Positions 17,723 through 25,873 are shown, counted from the stretch's first letter. The stretch: 27,645 bases of DNA from Balneolaceae bacterium (GCA_021767245.1 JAASTO010000009.1:1-27645); one strand, 5' to 3'. A program made the numbers and translations. The notes: generated from the letters alone by a model not told the origin.

Positions 17723-18523
17723 ATGAAAACCTACGCGACTCCCCTTTATGAGGGGACATTTTCCGTCGGACTTGATAAGAAATTTGTAAGGATCGATCGG
17801 GATGATCCTCCGGCAAAAGGAGCTCTCAAGTTATCCCTGAACCCATTTTTAATACACACCCCTGAAAGAAACTACCTATTTGATTGTGGCATTGGGGAGT
17901 TTGGGGAAGATACCGGTCCCGAAATAGTTCGGCAGAATCTTGAGGCACTTGGCCTTACAGAGTTTGATATCACGGACATCTTTGTGAGTCACCTTCATTA
18001 TGACCACATAGGCGGATTGGCTCATCGTGAAAATGGGTATTGGGAACTGACTTTTCCCGAAGCAAAGATCTGGGTTTCAGAAAAAGGCTGGAAGAAAGTG
18101 ACAGAAAAAGAGGAATATTATGATGAAGAAAAGACCGAGTTCATCTCCTTCCTGGATGCCAAAGCAGACCTTCATTTCCTGAAGGAAGAAGATCAGCCCT
18201 ACCCGGAAATCAAAGTCAGAAAGATCGGGGGGCATACTGAATTTCATCAGGTATTGCTTTTTGATGATGGTGAGCACAAATACCTTCAGGCCGGTGACGT
18301 GATCGGAACCAAGGGTGCCGTAAACCGGAAGTATGCGGCCAAATATGATTTTGAACCTAAAGTGAGTCAACAGCGCCGGGAAGAACTCACCAAACTGGCC
18401 CTGGATGAAGGTTTTGTGATAATGTCTTATCATGAAGACAAGCATCCAATGTATAAACTAACGTCTTATGATGATAAGACCGGATATTCCACCGAAAACA
18501 TCGAGTTCAATGAGTCTGCCTGA
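17723..18523 (+). CDS. MBL-fold metallo-hydrolase
   Basis: Metallo-beta-lactamase-fold hydrolase of 266 residues, probably cytosolic since no signal peptide is seen. The dinuclear metal site is complete: HLHYDH with His90, His92, Asp94 and His95, then His171 in GGHTEFHQ, Asp192 in AGDVIG and His237 in SYHEDKH. The wider sequence (LFDCGIGEFG, VSHLHYDHIGG) fits the quorum-quenching lactonase/ribonuclease Z-like branch, but the substrate cannot be told from sequence. The stop overlaps the purine nucleoside phosphorylase start by 14 bp, so the two are co-expressed. It begins 47 bp after phoH. Confidence 0.92.
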   Translation: MKTYATPLYEGTFSVGLDKKFVRIDRDDPPAKGALKLSLNPFLIHTPERNYLFDCGIGEFGEDTGPEIVRQNLEALGLTEFDITDIFVSHLHYDHIGGLAHRENGYWELTFPEAKIWVSEKGWKKVTEKEEYYDEEKTEFISFLDAKADLHFLKEEDQPYPEIKVRKIGGHTEFHQVLLFDDGEHKYLQAGDVIGTKGAVNRKYAAKYDFEPKVSQQRREELTKLALDEGFVIMSYHEDKHPMYKLTSYDDKTGYSTENIEFNESA

Positions 18524-19301
18524 ACATATTACTGAGATCAAGGAACACCTTACCGAAGCAGGGCTTCCGGCCAAGATCGATGCCGCTGTTATTCTTGGCT
18601 CAGGCCTGGGAAGTTTTGGGGATCATATCGAAGACTCCGTTGTCATCCCCTATGGTGATATTCCCTCCTTTCCGGTTTCAACCGTTGAAGGTCATTCAGG
18701 TTCGCTGATCTTCGGAACGATTGAAGGCCGAACGGTACTAGCGTTTTCGGGGAGATTCCACCACTACGAAGGGCATACGTTTGCCAAAACCGTCCTTCCG
18801 GTACAGCTTTCCAAAGCTTTTGAAGTGGATAAACTGATCATTTCCAATGCAGCCGGTGGCATCAATTTACGCTACAAGGTTGGGGATCTTATGATCATTG
18901 ACAGTATCATCAAGCAATTCTTTATGATCTCTGAACCGGCCGACCACAACTGGCGGTATGACCTGGAACAAAGTGCTGCCCGGGTCAAAGAGATCGCTAC
19001 CGGACTGGGCATAGACACACAGATGGGAACCTACCTGTTTGCCAAAGGACCCAGTTATGAATCCAAAGCTGAGATACGGGCGTTCAGGTACATGGGTGGA
19101 GACGCCGTTGGCATGAGTACGGCGCCGGAGCTGGCAGAAGCCGGCAAGCTTGGCGTCAAGGTTGCAGCCGTATCACTTATAACCAATGCCGCAGCGGGCG
19201 TTGTGAATCAAAAACTGGATCACGATGAGGTCAAAGAAGCCGCCGACCAAAAGAAAGAAATATTCGCTGCGCTTGTGAAAGGATTGATCCGAGATTTTTA
19301 G
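18510..19301 (+). CDS. punA: Purine nucleoside phosphorylase, trimeric type
   Basis: Cytosolic purine salvage enzyme that splits inosine or guanosine with phosphate to the base and ribose 1-phosphate. ATG 18510 gives 263 residues starting MSLPEHITEIK, close to the family's usual length; an earlier in-frame ATG at 18468 would extend the overlap with the MBL gene to 56 bp and add an unconserved tail. Motifs of the low-mass trimeric class are present: VILGSGLGSFGD (27-38, phosphate Ser31), GRFHHYEGH (81-89), ISNAAGGIN (111-119), GPSYES (180-185), GMSTAPE (201-207) and Asn226 in ITNAAAG for base recognition. The last motif differs from the human ITNKV type, as in many bacteria. Confidence 0.94.
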   Translation: MSLPEHITEIKEHLTEAGLPAKIDAAVILGSGLGSFGDHIEDSVVIPYGDIPSFPVSTVEGHSGSLIFGTIEGRTVLAFSGRFHHYEGHTFAKTVLPVQLSKAFEVDKLIISNAAGGINLRYKVGDLMIIDSIIKQFFMISEPADHNWRYDLEQSAARVKEIATGLGIDTQMGTYLFAKGPSYESKAEIRAFRYMGGDAVGMSTAPELAEAGKLGVKVAAVSLITNAAAGVVNQKLDHDEVKEAADQKKEIFAALVKGLIRDF

Positions 19302-19439
19302 GAGTGTAGGACCCCGTCATTAAGTGGCATGGGGGTTATGATTTGCTTGAAGAAGTGAAATTAATTCCTTGCTAATAAGTTTCCATCGCACCCCGACCGC
19401 GTCCGATTTAAAAACAAATTGTTATTTGCTGGTTATTTA

Positions 19440-19727
19440 TTAGTGAAGGGATTCTAAAATAGCTTTTGGTCTTTTTTCTGCTATTCTTAAAAGTACTTTG
19501 GCTGGACCCTGGGGTTTTCGCCTTCCTTGCTCCCAATTCCGAAGGGTTCCCACACTGATACCAAGCAGAGAAGAGAACTCTTGTTGAGTCATCCCATATT
19601 TTTCTCTAATTGCGGCAACATCAGGTTCCTCCATAGTAAATTGCCTTGATGGATTCATTTTACCTTTCTTGATTTTTCCGACCTGTTCAATACTTTCAAG
19701 CAATTCGTTAAACATTTCTTCATTCAT
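19440..19727 (-). CDS. XRE-family antitoxin (HigA/NadS-like)
   Basis: Small DNA-binding protein of 95 residues. A helix-turn-helix lies at about 37-70 (IREKYGMTQQEFSSLLG, then VGTLRNWEQGRRKPQGPA), the NadS-like pattern in which Trp-Glu-Gln-Gly ends the recognition helix region. It is the second gene of a toxin-first module: its ATG overlaps the toxin's TGA (ATGA). Antitoxins of this kind neutralise the partner RelE-type toxin and repress the shared promoter. The N-terminal 35 residues probably wrap the toxin or dimerise. It converges on the purine phosphorylase gene with 138 bp between the stops and no clear terminator there. Confidence 0.9.
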   Translation of the reverse strand: MNEEMFNELLESIEQVGKIKKGKMNPSRQFTMEEPDVAAIREKYGMTQQEFSSLLGISVGTLRNWEQGRRKPQGPAKVLLRIAEKRPKAILESLH

Positions 19728-20041
19728 AATAATTGTTCCTCCACAAGTGTTTTCAGCTGTTTGATTTGATTAGCTGAGAGATCATCTTTATTACTTTTCG
19801 AATATGCATACAGCATGTAAATTTGGTCATCTTCCTTTATGAAATAGTATATGATACGAATTCCACCTCGTTTTCCTCGACCTGAACCAGCCCATCTGAC
19901 CTTTCGAATACCACCACTTCCACGAATAAGATCTCCTGATTCTGGTCTTACAGATAATTGTAACTGGAGCAAATGATACTCTTCATCAGAAATAAGCTTG
20001 GTTATCAGTTTTGTAAAAACAGGGGTTTCTAAAAACTCTAT
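19724..20041 (-). CDS. RelE/HigB-type toxin, expected start is ATA
   Basis: Type II toxin of the RelE/ParE superfamily, in this branch normally a ribosome-dependent mRNase. The core GSGGIRKVRWAGSGRGKRGG, then IRIIYYF and LYAYSKSNKDDLS, is diagnostic, including the basic residues of the active surface. The only standard start in frame is TTG at 19972 (82 residues), which would remove the first strand and helices. The frame is open further upstream and reads EFLETPVFTKLI, the expected N-terminus of the family, immediately after an ATA at 20041 (105 residues); TAG stands two codons before it. Either initiation occurs at ATA, or an ATG has mutated and the toxin is weakened. The coordinates here follow the homologous extent. 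Confidence 0.82.
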   Translation of the reverse strand: MEFLETPVFTKLITKLISDEEYHLLQLQLSVRPESGDLIRGSGGIRKVRWAGSGRGKRGGIRIIYYFIKEDDQIYMLYAYSKSNKDDLSANQIKQLKTLVEEQLL

Positions 20042-20178
20042 GCACTAACGATTTCTTACTTATAGAATGTACGCCAATGACGTATAATAAACAAGTTGAT
20101 GTACTGACTCATCTATTTGTACATAACGGTTCCATATTAACGCAACCCCTCATTTGATTTAGGAGGTAACGGCTCAGA

Positions 20179-20239
20179 GCTTAAGCGGTGAGACAATGAA
20201 TTTTATTAGGGGTAAAATGTAAAATCGTCCGCTTGAAGC
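20179..20239. repeat. Short imperfect inverted repeat in the TA-propeller spacer
   Basis: GCTTAAGCGG (20179-20188) is matched by CCGCTTGAAGC (20229-20239), an inverted pair with one bulged base and a 40-nt spacer. The whole 20048-20297 stretch is AT-rich and holds no gene that can be supported. The repeat may be a worn mobile-element or REP-like trace; no further evidence is visible. Confidence 0.3.
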
Positions 20240-20297
20240 CCTTGTCATTTCTATTGTAATATTAATATAAACTAACTATAGTTTACAGAATCGGGTA

Positions 20298-21509
20298 TTA
20301 AGCATTTTTTATAAGCGGAATCTTAACTATCTCGATAAATCCATTTCTTTCAGTATACCCCAATAAATAATCGCTGCCAATTTCAGTAATCGTGTAACTT
20401 TGAGGGACGTCAACAGTCGTTAGCCACTCTCCACAAGAACTTAAAATATCCCAGACTTCCGTTTCATCCCAGGGAAGTACAAACCGTTTAGCCCAAATAT
20501 TACCTTCTGAGTCGGTTTTTAATTCACTTATTGCCGGAATATAGTCCGGGATGGGTAAATCTTGCGAGAGCATATGTTCGTACTGTGCTTTTCGATCCGG
20601 GGTACTGCTCAAGGGTTCTAAGTAATATTCTTGTTTATACCGGTCCCAAATAGAATCTGTTTTGGTGCGGGGTAAATTCCATTTATACATATGAGTAATG
20701 ATTCCTGCAGTGTCTACACGAGTAATGGATGGCTCAGAGGCCGCTGAAAAGAGGGCGCCATTTATAGCGTCGGTAATATATAGGGGATCGGCAGTAAGCG
20801 GGATATATGGAAAATTGGTGGTGCCTCTGAATTCATTTACAACTCTTGGCCTTGCAGCAATTCTGTAAACCATTTTATCATATGTCCAATCGGGGAGAAG
20901 CCGATGATATCCAAATTCATTTTGAATAATCTCTCCGGGATTACCCGGTCTCAATGCTCCAGATCCAACTGAAGAGACAAGTAATATGCTTTTATCTGTG
21001 TAAACATCCGTAATGTTTGGGTTGCCTGCATTATTTATTTTCTCAATAGTATGAACAGAAACCAGCTCCCCGTTGCTATTAAAGAGTTGACCCCTGTTAT
21101 TTGCATTATCATTTACGAGATAAGAATCATCGTTGAATTTATGAAGCCTCATAGAACTGAAATCTCCAAAATCACCCGGTCCACGCCCATTTTGTCCAGT
21201 TGATTTGATGAAGTTACCATTTGAGTCGAAAAATCGAAGTTCGTGAGTCCCTGAATTACTCACCACAATGTTTCCATTACTCAATTGTTTAACACTATAT
21301 ACCCTATAAAACTGAAAATTCTTATCTCCTTCTTCGGATCCAAATATAAGTTCAGGTTCGGAGGCAACCGACCAGGCATTGTCACCCAGTGAAGGAGAGG
21401 AACTTTCAACTATTTTTGCCGTTGAGTGGTCAGGATTGGTGTTATTATCCCCATTTTTACAGGCTGTGAGAAGAAAACCAAAAAACAGAAAGAAGTATAG
21501 AAGTTTCAT
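20298..21509 (-). CDS. Six-bladed beta-propeller lipoprotein
   Basis: Predicted lipoprotein of 403 residues. The signal peptide ends in the lipobox LTAC with Cys17 (FLLTACKNG). Residues about 45-400 read as an NHL/PF17170-like six-bladed propeller: LSNGNIVVSNSGTHELRFFD, then NGNFIKSTGQNGRGPGDFG, the glycine-rich turn typical of this family, followed by further blades ending with SYTITEIGSDYLLGY. Such proteins are numerous in Bacteroidota and Balneolota and often sit singly in genomes; their ligands are mostly unknown. No TonB receptor or SusD-like gene is adjacent. The gene is flanked by 250 bp and 214 bp of AT-rich spacer, so it is probably transcribed alone. Confidence 0.88.
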   Translation of the reverse strand: MKLLYFFLFFGFLLTACKNGDNNTNPDHSTAKIVESSSPSLGDNAWSVASEPELIFGSEEGDKNFQFYRVYSVKQLSNGNIVVSNSGTHELRFFDSNGNFIKSTGQNGRGPGDFGDFSSMRLHKFNDDSYLVNDNANNRGQLFNSNGELVSVHTIEKINNAGNPNITDVYTDKSILLVSSVGSGALRPGNPGEIIQNEFGYHRLLPDWTYDKMVYRIAARPRVVNEFRGTTNFPYIPLTADPLYITDAINGALFSAASEPSITRVDTAGIITHMYKWNLPRTKTDSIWDRYKQEYYLEPLSSTPDRKAQYEHMLSQDLPIPDYIPAISELKTDSEGNIWAKRFVLPWDETEVWDILSSCGEWLTTVDVPQSYTITEIGSDYLLGYTERNGFIEIVKIPLIKNA

Positions 21510-21650
21510 AAACTATGAATGTTTGATGAATAAATTTATAAGGTAAATAACATAACATTATCCGAATTCACAGAATGAAGGAAGGTGCAAAAAATTCGTA
21601 TCAAAAGACAAACCCATTGCTTGGGCAGTTAGGGAAGAGCAAGATGACAG

Positions 21651-21686
21651 GGTATCGGGAATGGTTAGCATTGCATTCCCGATACC
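21651..21686 (-). terminator. Long perfect hairpin after the carboxylase gene
   Basis: GGTATCGGGAATG (21651-21663) and CATTCCCGATACC (21674-21686) form a perfect 13-bp stem around a 10-nt loop; partial pairing continues outward (GATGA...CATC). It lies 37 bp beyond the stop of the minus-strand carboxylase gene. There is no real T-run on either side, so it may act as an RNA 3'-end stabiliser or an intergenic repeat rather than a textbook terminator. Confidence 0.55.
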
Positions 21687-21723
21687 ATCATCTGTATAAA
21701 ATATCTCGCGTTGAGTGGGTGTT

Positions 21724-23274
21724 CTAAAGCGGCAGGTTGTCGTGCTTTTTCTTAGGCACTGAATCCACTTTGTTTTCACACACTTCAAGCTGTTTGATCA
21801 GCTTGTCGCGGGTTTCGGATGGCAGAATCACATCATCTATGAAACCACGTCCGGCTGCAAGGTACGGATGTGCAAAGTTCTCACTGTACTGATCTTCCAG
21901 TTCCTTTTGCTTGGCTTCCGGATCATCAGCATTAGCGATCTCTTTACGGAATATGATCTCAACAGCTCCCTTGGTTCCCATTACAGCGATCTCGGCTGTT
22001 GGCCAGGCCACATTGTAATCGGCCCGGATATGCTTGGAGTTCATCACGTCATAAGCACCACCGTATGCCTTACGGGTGATCACCGTCATTTTAGGTACCG
22101 TGGCCTCACAGAACGCATACAGCAGCTTGGCACCATGCTTGATGATCCCGTTCCACTCCTGATCGGTTCCCGGCAGGAAGCCCGGCACGTCTTCAAACAC
22201 AACCAGCGGGATATTGAATGCATCACAAAAACGCACAAAACGAGCCCCTTTCAGAGAGGCATCGATATCGAGAACACCGGCCAGTGAAAGCGGCTGATTG
22301 GCTACCACCCCAACACTGCGTCCACCCAGACGGGCAAACCCTACCACGATGTTATCAGCATAATCTTTGTGCACCTCATAAAAAGACCCTTTATCCATAA
22401 TTCCGCTGATCACGTCATGAATATCATAGGGTTTGTTTGGATTCAACGGCACCAGTTCATCAAGGGCTTTCGCTTTGGATGAATCCGGATCTTTTGATTC
22501 GATCATCGGCACTTTTTCCTCACAGTTCTGAGGCACATACTTCATGAGCTCACGGATGTCGTTAATACACACGGCATCGTTTGGACTTGAAAAGTGAGAT
22601 ACCCCCGATTTGGTGCTGTGCGTGGACGCTCCACCCAATTCTTCTGAGGTCACTTCTTCGTGTGTCACGGTTTTCACCACATTCGGTCCGGTTACAAACA
22701 TGTAACTGGTATTCTCTACCATGAAGATAAAATCGGTTAAAGCGGGACTATACACCGCACCCCCTGCGCAAGGGCCCATCACCGCAGATATTTGAGGCAC
22801 CACACCCGATGCCATACTATTTCTCCAGAACACTTCGGCATAGCCGCCCAATGAGGAAACGCCTTCCTGAATTCTTGCTCCGCCTGAATCATTCAAGCCA
22901 ATAATTGGAACACCGTTCTTCAGTGCCAGATCCATGATCTTACAGATCTTTTCGGCATGAGTCTCTGAAAGTGAACCTCCAAAAACCGTAAAATCCTGAC
23001 TGAACACATAGACCGGCTTGCCATGGATCTTACCCATTCCGGTCACAACACCATCACCCAAAAACTGTTGCTTGTCGAGGCCAAATGCTGAGCTACGGTG
23101 AGTCACAAACTTATCGATCTCTTCGAATGAACCTTTGTCAACCAACAGGTCGATACGCTCGCGGGCTGTGAGCTTTCCCTTATCATGTTGTTTTTTGATC
23201 CGGGCTTCACCTCCACCCTTTAATGCTTCTTCTCTTAATTTCTGGAGTCGTTCTACTTTTGGGTTGGATGCCAT
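21724..23274 (-). CDS. pccB: Acyl-CoA (propionyl-CoA type) carboxylase beta subunit
   Basis: Carboxyltransferase subunit of a biotin-dependent acyl-CoA carboxylase. It moves CO2 from carboxybiotin to propionyl-CoA or a similar acyl-CoA, giving methylmalonyl-CoA. The 516-residue length is standard. The N-terminal half has the acyl-CoA-binding crotonase fold with GLNDSGGARIQEG (126-138). The C-terminal half has the carboxybiotin site with EDVPGFLPGTDQEWNGIIKH and KAYGGAYDVM (about 402-411). Acetyl- or methylcrotonyl-specific versions cannot be fully ruled out. The biotin carboxylase and biotin-carrier subunits are not in the window. It starts 10 bp after the acidic protein gene and is likely co-transcribed with it. 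Confidence 0.95.
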   Translation of the reverse strand: MASNPKVERLQKLREEALKGGGEARIKKQHDKGKLTARERIDLLVDKGSFEEIDKFVTHRSSAFGLDKQQFLGDGVVTGMGKIHGKPVYVFSQDFTVFGGSLSETHAEKICKIMDLALKNGVPIIGLNDSGGARIQEGVSSLGGYAEVFWRNSMASGVVPQISAVMGPCAGGAVYSPALTDFIFMVENTSYMFVTGPNVVKTVTHEEVTSEELGGASTHSTKSGVSHFSSPNDAVCINDIRELMKYVPQNCEEKVPMIESKDPDSSKAKALDELVPLNPNKPYDIHDVISGIMDKGSFYEVHKDYADNIVVGFARLGGRSVGVVANQPLSLAGVLDIDASLKGARFVRFCDAFNIPLVVFEDVPGFLPGTDQEWNGIIKHGAKLLYAFCEATVPKMTVITRKAYGGAYDVMNSKHIRADYNVAWPTAEIAVMGTKGAVEIIFRKEIANADDPEAKQKELEDQYSENFAHPYLAAGRGFIDDVILPSETRDKLIKQLEVCENKVDSVPKKKHDNLPL

Positions 23275-23284
23275 AAATATTTAA

Positions 23285-24976
23285 TTATTGATTTTTGAAT
23301 TCGTCAAAATAGGATTGAAGTTTATCTGTAAAATCTACTACCGGCTCTGAGAGCATTTCCACATTATATTTTCTGAATACCTCTTCCTGAAGAAAATCAC
23401 TTGCTTCATTCCAACTTTCAAGCTCCTGAATGGAACTGAGGGCGTCGTGATATTTTTTCTTTTTGCCCCCAAATACTTTCTTGATGAACAGCTTTTCCTG
23501 ACCGATCATATAATCCGATAACTCGGGAATGGACTCATCAGATCCATCATCAGTGGATTCTTCAAAGAGCGTATCCTCATCGATCAGCAGTTCTTCCTCT
23601 GCTTCATTTTTTCCCCCACCCATCAATACGTCCATTTGGTCAGGTCTCAGAAATTGTCTCCACATCGGTTCATCACCGTCACCGGCTTCAGCCTCTTCAT
23701 TTTCATCGATCAATTCGTCCTCATCATCTGAAACTTCGGATCCTGAGGTATTTTCTTCCTCTTCTATTTCCGAATCTTCACTTTCATTTTCTACAGGCTT
23801 AGGTAACTCTTCAGGGGCACCAATAAGATCATTGAGAGAGTCTTCCTCGCCTTCTTCATATTCGTCATCGTCCTCCCCCTCGTCCCTGGATAGATTTTTG
23901 AAAGAATGAGCGGCCTGATCCAGAACGGTTACCAGATTCTTACGGAATTTTTGGATCTCATCGGATGACTTCCCTTCTTTGATGGATTTCGAGATCTTTT
24001 CCGCATCCGGGGTTTCCTCGAATTCCTCGAAAATGGTTTTATCAGATTGTTCGGTCTTGAAAAGTTCATTGAATGATTCCTGATCGGTCAGTTGCCGGTC
24101 ATCACTCGTGTAATCTCCGAAAAAGCTATCCAGCAATCGCTGCTCTTTTTCATCGATCTGCTCCATTTCTTCTTCGTCAGGCTGATCGAACCGATTCTTT
24201 TGGGCGATCAGTTCTTCCCGGAATTGATCCCGGAATTTCTCCTGCAACTTGACGTCAAGCAGATCGGGATAGGATAGGATCTCAGTAAAACGCTCTTTGG
24301 TAATCTCCTCATCCAGTTCGTTAAAAGCCTTGGCCGTCAGGTACAGCCCCTTGTCTTCAAAAAACAGTTGAATCAGCTTGGCATCGATCTTTCCGCCAAA
24401 CAGCGTGAACAATAACTCCAATACCTGTGCCCATTCTTTGGCCGTGTAGGAGGCTACCAGGTTGGCATCCAGGTTATGAATGAGCAATTTACAGCGTTTC
24501 TTTTCCAGGGTTTGCAGACCGCGTTTTTGCATGTACAAAGGGATTGCACGACCAAAGTGTTTGTAGATGGTCAGCTTCTCTGTTCGGTCAATCAATTCCG
24601 AGAAAGAAAGTTCATCATCGCCTTTGTAGATGTAGTCAGCCATGTGGTGACGCGGTTCCAGATATACCTTTACAATATCCGTAATGACTTCTCCGGTCAG
24701 CTTGTAAAGCTTATCTTTCGGGATCCTTGAGTTTGCAAATAAAGCATGCCGCAAATCGTTGAAGGCATCCTCCACCAGGATCTCTTCCGTATCAACCCAA
24801 TCTGATTCTTTCAGTTCGTATTCTTTTTTGATCTTTTCATTGATCTCAATACGAATTCTTTCAACAATAAATGACGGAAAACCCGCAGCCAGAAGGTCTT
24901 TGAGCACATAGTAGGGTTTATCGGCTTTCACCGCTCCCATCAGTTTATCAATAATATGTTCTACCGATTCGTGCAT
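23285..24976 (-). CDS. Acidic protein of unknown function upstream of pccB
   Basis: I do not recognise this 563-residue protein. No signal peptide or membrane segment is seen, so it is probably cytosolic. Residues 1-290 are helix-rich, with many Leu/Phe heptad-like spacings (KEWAQVLELLFTLFGGKIDA). Residues about 364-436 and 457-486 are very acidic, mostly Asp, Glu and Ser (DEGEDDDEYEEGEED), and look disordered. A more ordered C-terminal part from about 488 carries a basic patch (KKVFGGKKKKYHD) and ends with a helix (DKLQSYFDEFKNQ). It ends 10 bp before the carboxylase start, the tightest link in this part of the window. Its promoter region (24977-25117) is shared with the divergent ABC gene. 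Confidence 0.85.
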   Translation of the reverse strand: MHESVEHIIDKLMGAVKADKPYYVLKDLLAAGFPSFIVERIRIEINEKIKKEYELKESDWVDTEEILVEDAFNDLRHALFANSRIPKDKLYKLTGEVITDIVKVYLEPRHHMADYIYKGDDELSFSELIDRTEKLTIYKHFGRAIPLYMQKRGLQTLEKKRCKLLIHNLDANLVASYTAKEWAQVLELLFTLFGGKIDAKLIQLFFEDKGLYLTAKAFNELDEEITKERFTEILSYPDLLDVKLQEKFRDQFREELIAQKNRFDQPDEEEMEQIDEKEQRLLDSFFGDYTSDDRQLTDQESFNELFKTEQSDKTIFEEFEETPDAEKISKSIKEGKSSDEIQKFRKNLVTVLDQAAHSFKNLSRDEGEDDDEYEEGEEDSLNDLIGAPEELPKPVENESEDSEIEEEENTSGSEVSDDEDELIDENEEAEAGDGDEPMWRQFLRPDQMDVLMGGGKNEAEEELLIDEDTLFEESTDDGSDESIPELSDYMIGQEKLFIKKVFGGKKKKYHDALSSIQELESWNEASDFLQEEVFRKYNVEMLSEPVVDFTDKLQSYFDEFKNQ

Positions 24977-25105
24977 ATCTCAAAATATAACTTAAAACTG
25001 AAAATAAAGCCTACCGAGTCGCAATACAATTAAGGATTTAGTAAATAGGCCTTTGTTATAAAACTTTAAAAAACGGCTGAATATTCTTCTTAATGATAAT
25101 CTTAC

Positions 25106-25113
25106 TACCTTTG
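25106..25113 (+). promoter_or_regulatory. TAnnTTTG-like -7 box just upstream of the ABC gene
   Basis: TACCTTTG matches the -7 consensus of Bacteroidota primary-sigma promoters and ends 4 bp before the ATG at 25118. If used, transcription would begin at or near the start codon, giving a leaderless mRNA. No clear -33 TTTG is seen at the right distance, so this stays tentative. Confidence 0.3.
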
Positions 25114-25117
25114 AGGC

Positions 25118-25741
25118 ATGATATCAGTCAGCGTCGAAAACCTTTCAAAGAAATTTAACACCAATACCATCTTTCAGAGCCTCAGTTTTGAGCATACTCA
25201 TGGTGTATTTGGTATTGCCGGTGATAACGGAAGCGGGAAATCAACCCTAATGAAATGCCTGGCCATTTTGCTTCGCCCAAACTCTGGAAGCATTGAGTGG
25301 ATGGCATCGGGTAACTCACTCGATCAAAAGGAAGTCAAGTCTTATCTGGGATATGCAGCTCCATATATAAATTTGTACGCTGAACTCACCGTGGCTGAAA
25401 ATCTTCGCTTTCTTAAAGAAGCTCGTGGTAAAGTAGCTGAATCTGAAGCCTTGAACCTCTTATTAAAACGATGTCAGATCACTCATCTCAAAGATCAACT
25501 CTTTGGAAATCTCTCAACCGGACAACAACAGCGGGCCAAACTTGCTGCTGCTCTCGTCAACGATCCAAAGATCCTGATGCTGGATGAACCCGGCTCCAAT
25601 CTCGATAAAGATGGTCACGCTCTGGTTTCAGGTTTAATTGAAACAGAATCGGAAAAAGGCACTCTAATTTTCCTGGCATCCAACGACCCGGATGAGATCT
25701 CTCTTTGTGATGATGTTTTGAAGATCGATGAAGCCGGGTAG
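25118..25741 (+). CDS. ABC transporter ATP-binding protein, CcmA-like
   Basis: ATPase subunit of an ABC transporter, 207 residues, close to the length of CcmA heme-exporter ATPases. Walker A is GDNGSGKST (35-43), the Q-loop region is YLGYAAPYINLY, the signature is LSTGQ (132-136) and Walker B is ILMLDEP with Asp156-Glu157, followed by a D-loop SNLD. The H-loop position reads ASNDPDE with Asn-Asp in place of the usual His, so ATP turnover may differ from a standard ABC protein. No permease (CcmB or other membrane gene) is next to it, so the transporter it serves cannot be named. It is divergent from the acidic protein gene. Confidence 0.88.
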   Translation: MISVSVENLSKKFNTNTIFQSLSFEHTHGVFGIAGDNGSGKSTLMKCLAILLRPNSGSIEWMASGNSLDQKEVKSYLGYAAPYINLYAELTVAENLRFLKEARGKVAESEALNLLLKRCQITHLKDQLFGNLSTGQQQRAKLAAALVNDPKILMLDEPGSNLDKDGHALVSGLIETESEKGTLIFLASNDPDEISLCDDVLKIDEAG

Positions 25742-25774
25742 CTATAAAGTGATGAGGCGGTTTTTAAAACTTAT

Positions 25775-25791
25775 TGTAATTAAAAATTACA
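25775..25791. repeat. Small palindrome between ABC and aminopeptidase genes
   Basis: TGTAATT-AAA-AATTACA is a perfect inverted repeat (7-bp arms) about 80 bp upstream of the aminopeptidase start. It may be a protein-binding site, but in such AT-rich spacer it could be chance. Confidence 0.25.
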
Positions 25792-25873
25792 TGCTTACCC
25801 TATTACTTCGCTTTTCAGATCTGTACCTTTAATCCGAATAATTCTAAAAAATTAAATTTAAACGGACGTACGC

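Noticed and set aside
18468..18509. Earlier in-frame ATG for the purine nucleoside phosphorylase
   Set aside because: Adds 14 residues without family resemblance and a 56-bp overlap with the MBL gene; ATG 18510 gives the expected start.
19302..19345. CCCC...GGGG hairpin after the purine phosphorylase gene as terminator
   Set aside because: Several mismatches and no T-run.
20041..20297. Integron attC site beside the toxin-antitoxin module
   Set aside because: No matching RYYYAAC/GTTRRRY core pair could be placed and no cassette array or integrase is seen.
23529..23909. Serine-rich plus-strand open frame of 126 codons
   Set aside because: It is the mirror of the Asp/Glu codon-rich segment of the minus-strand acidic protein.
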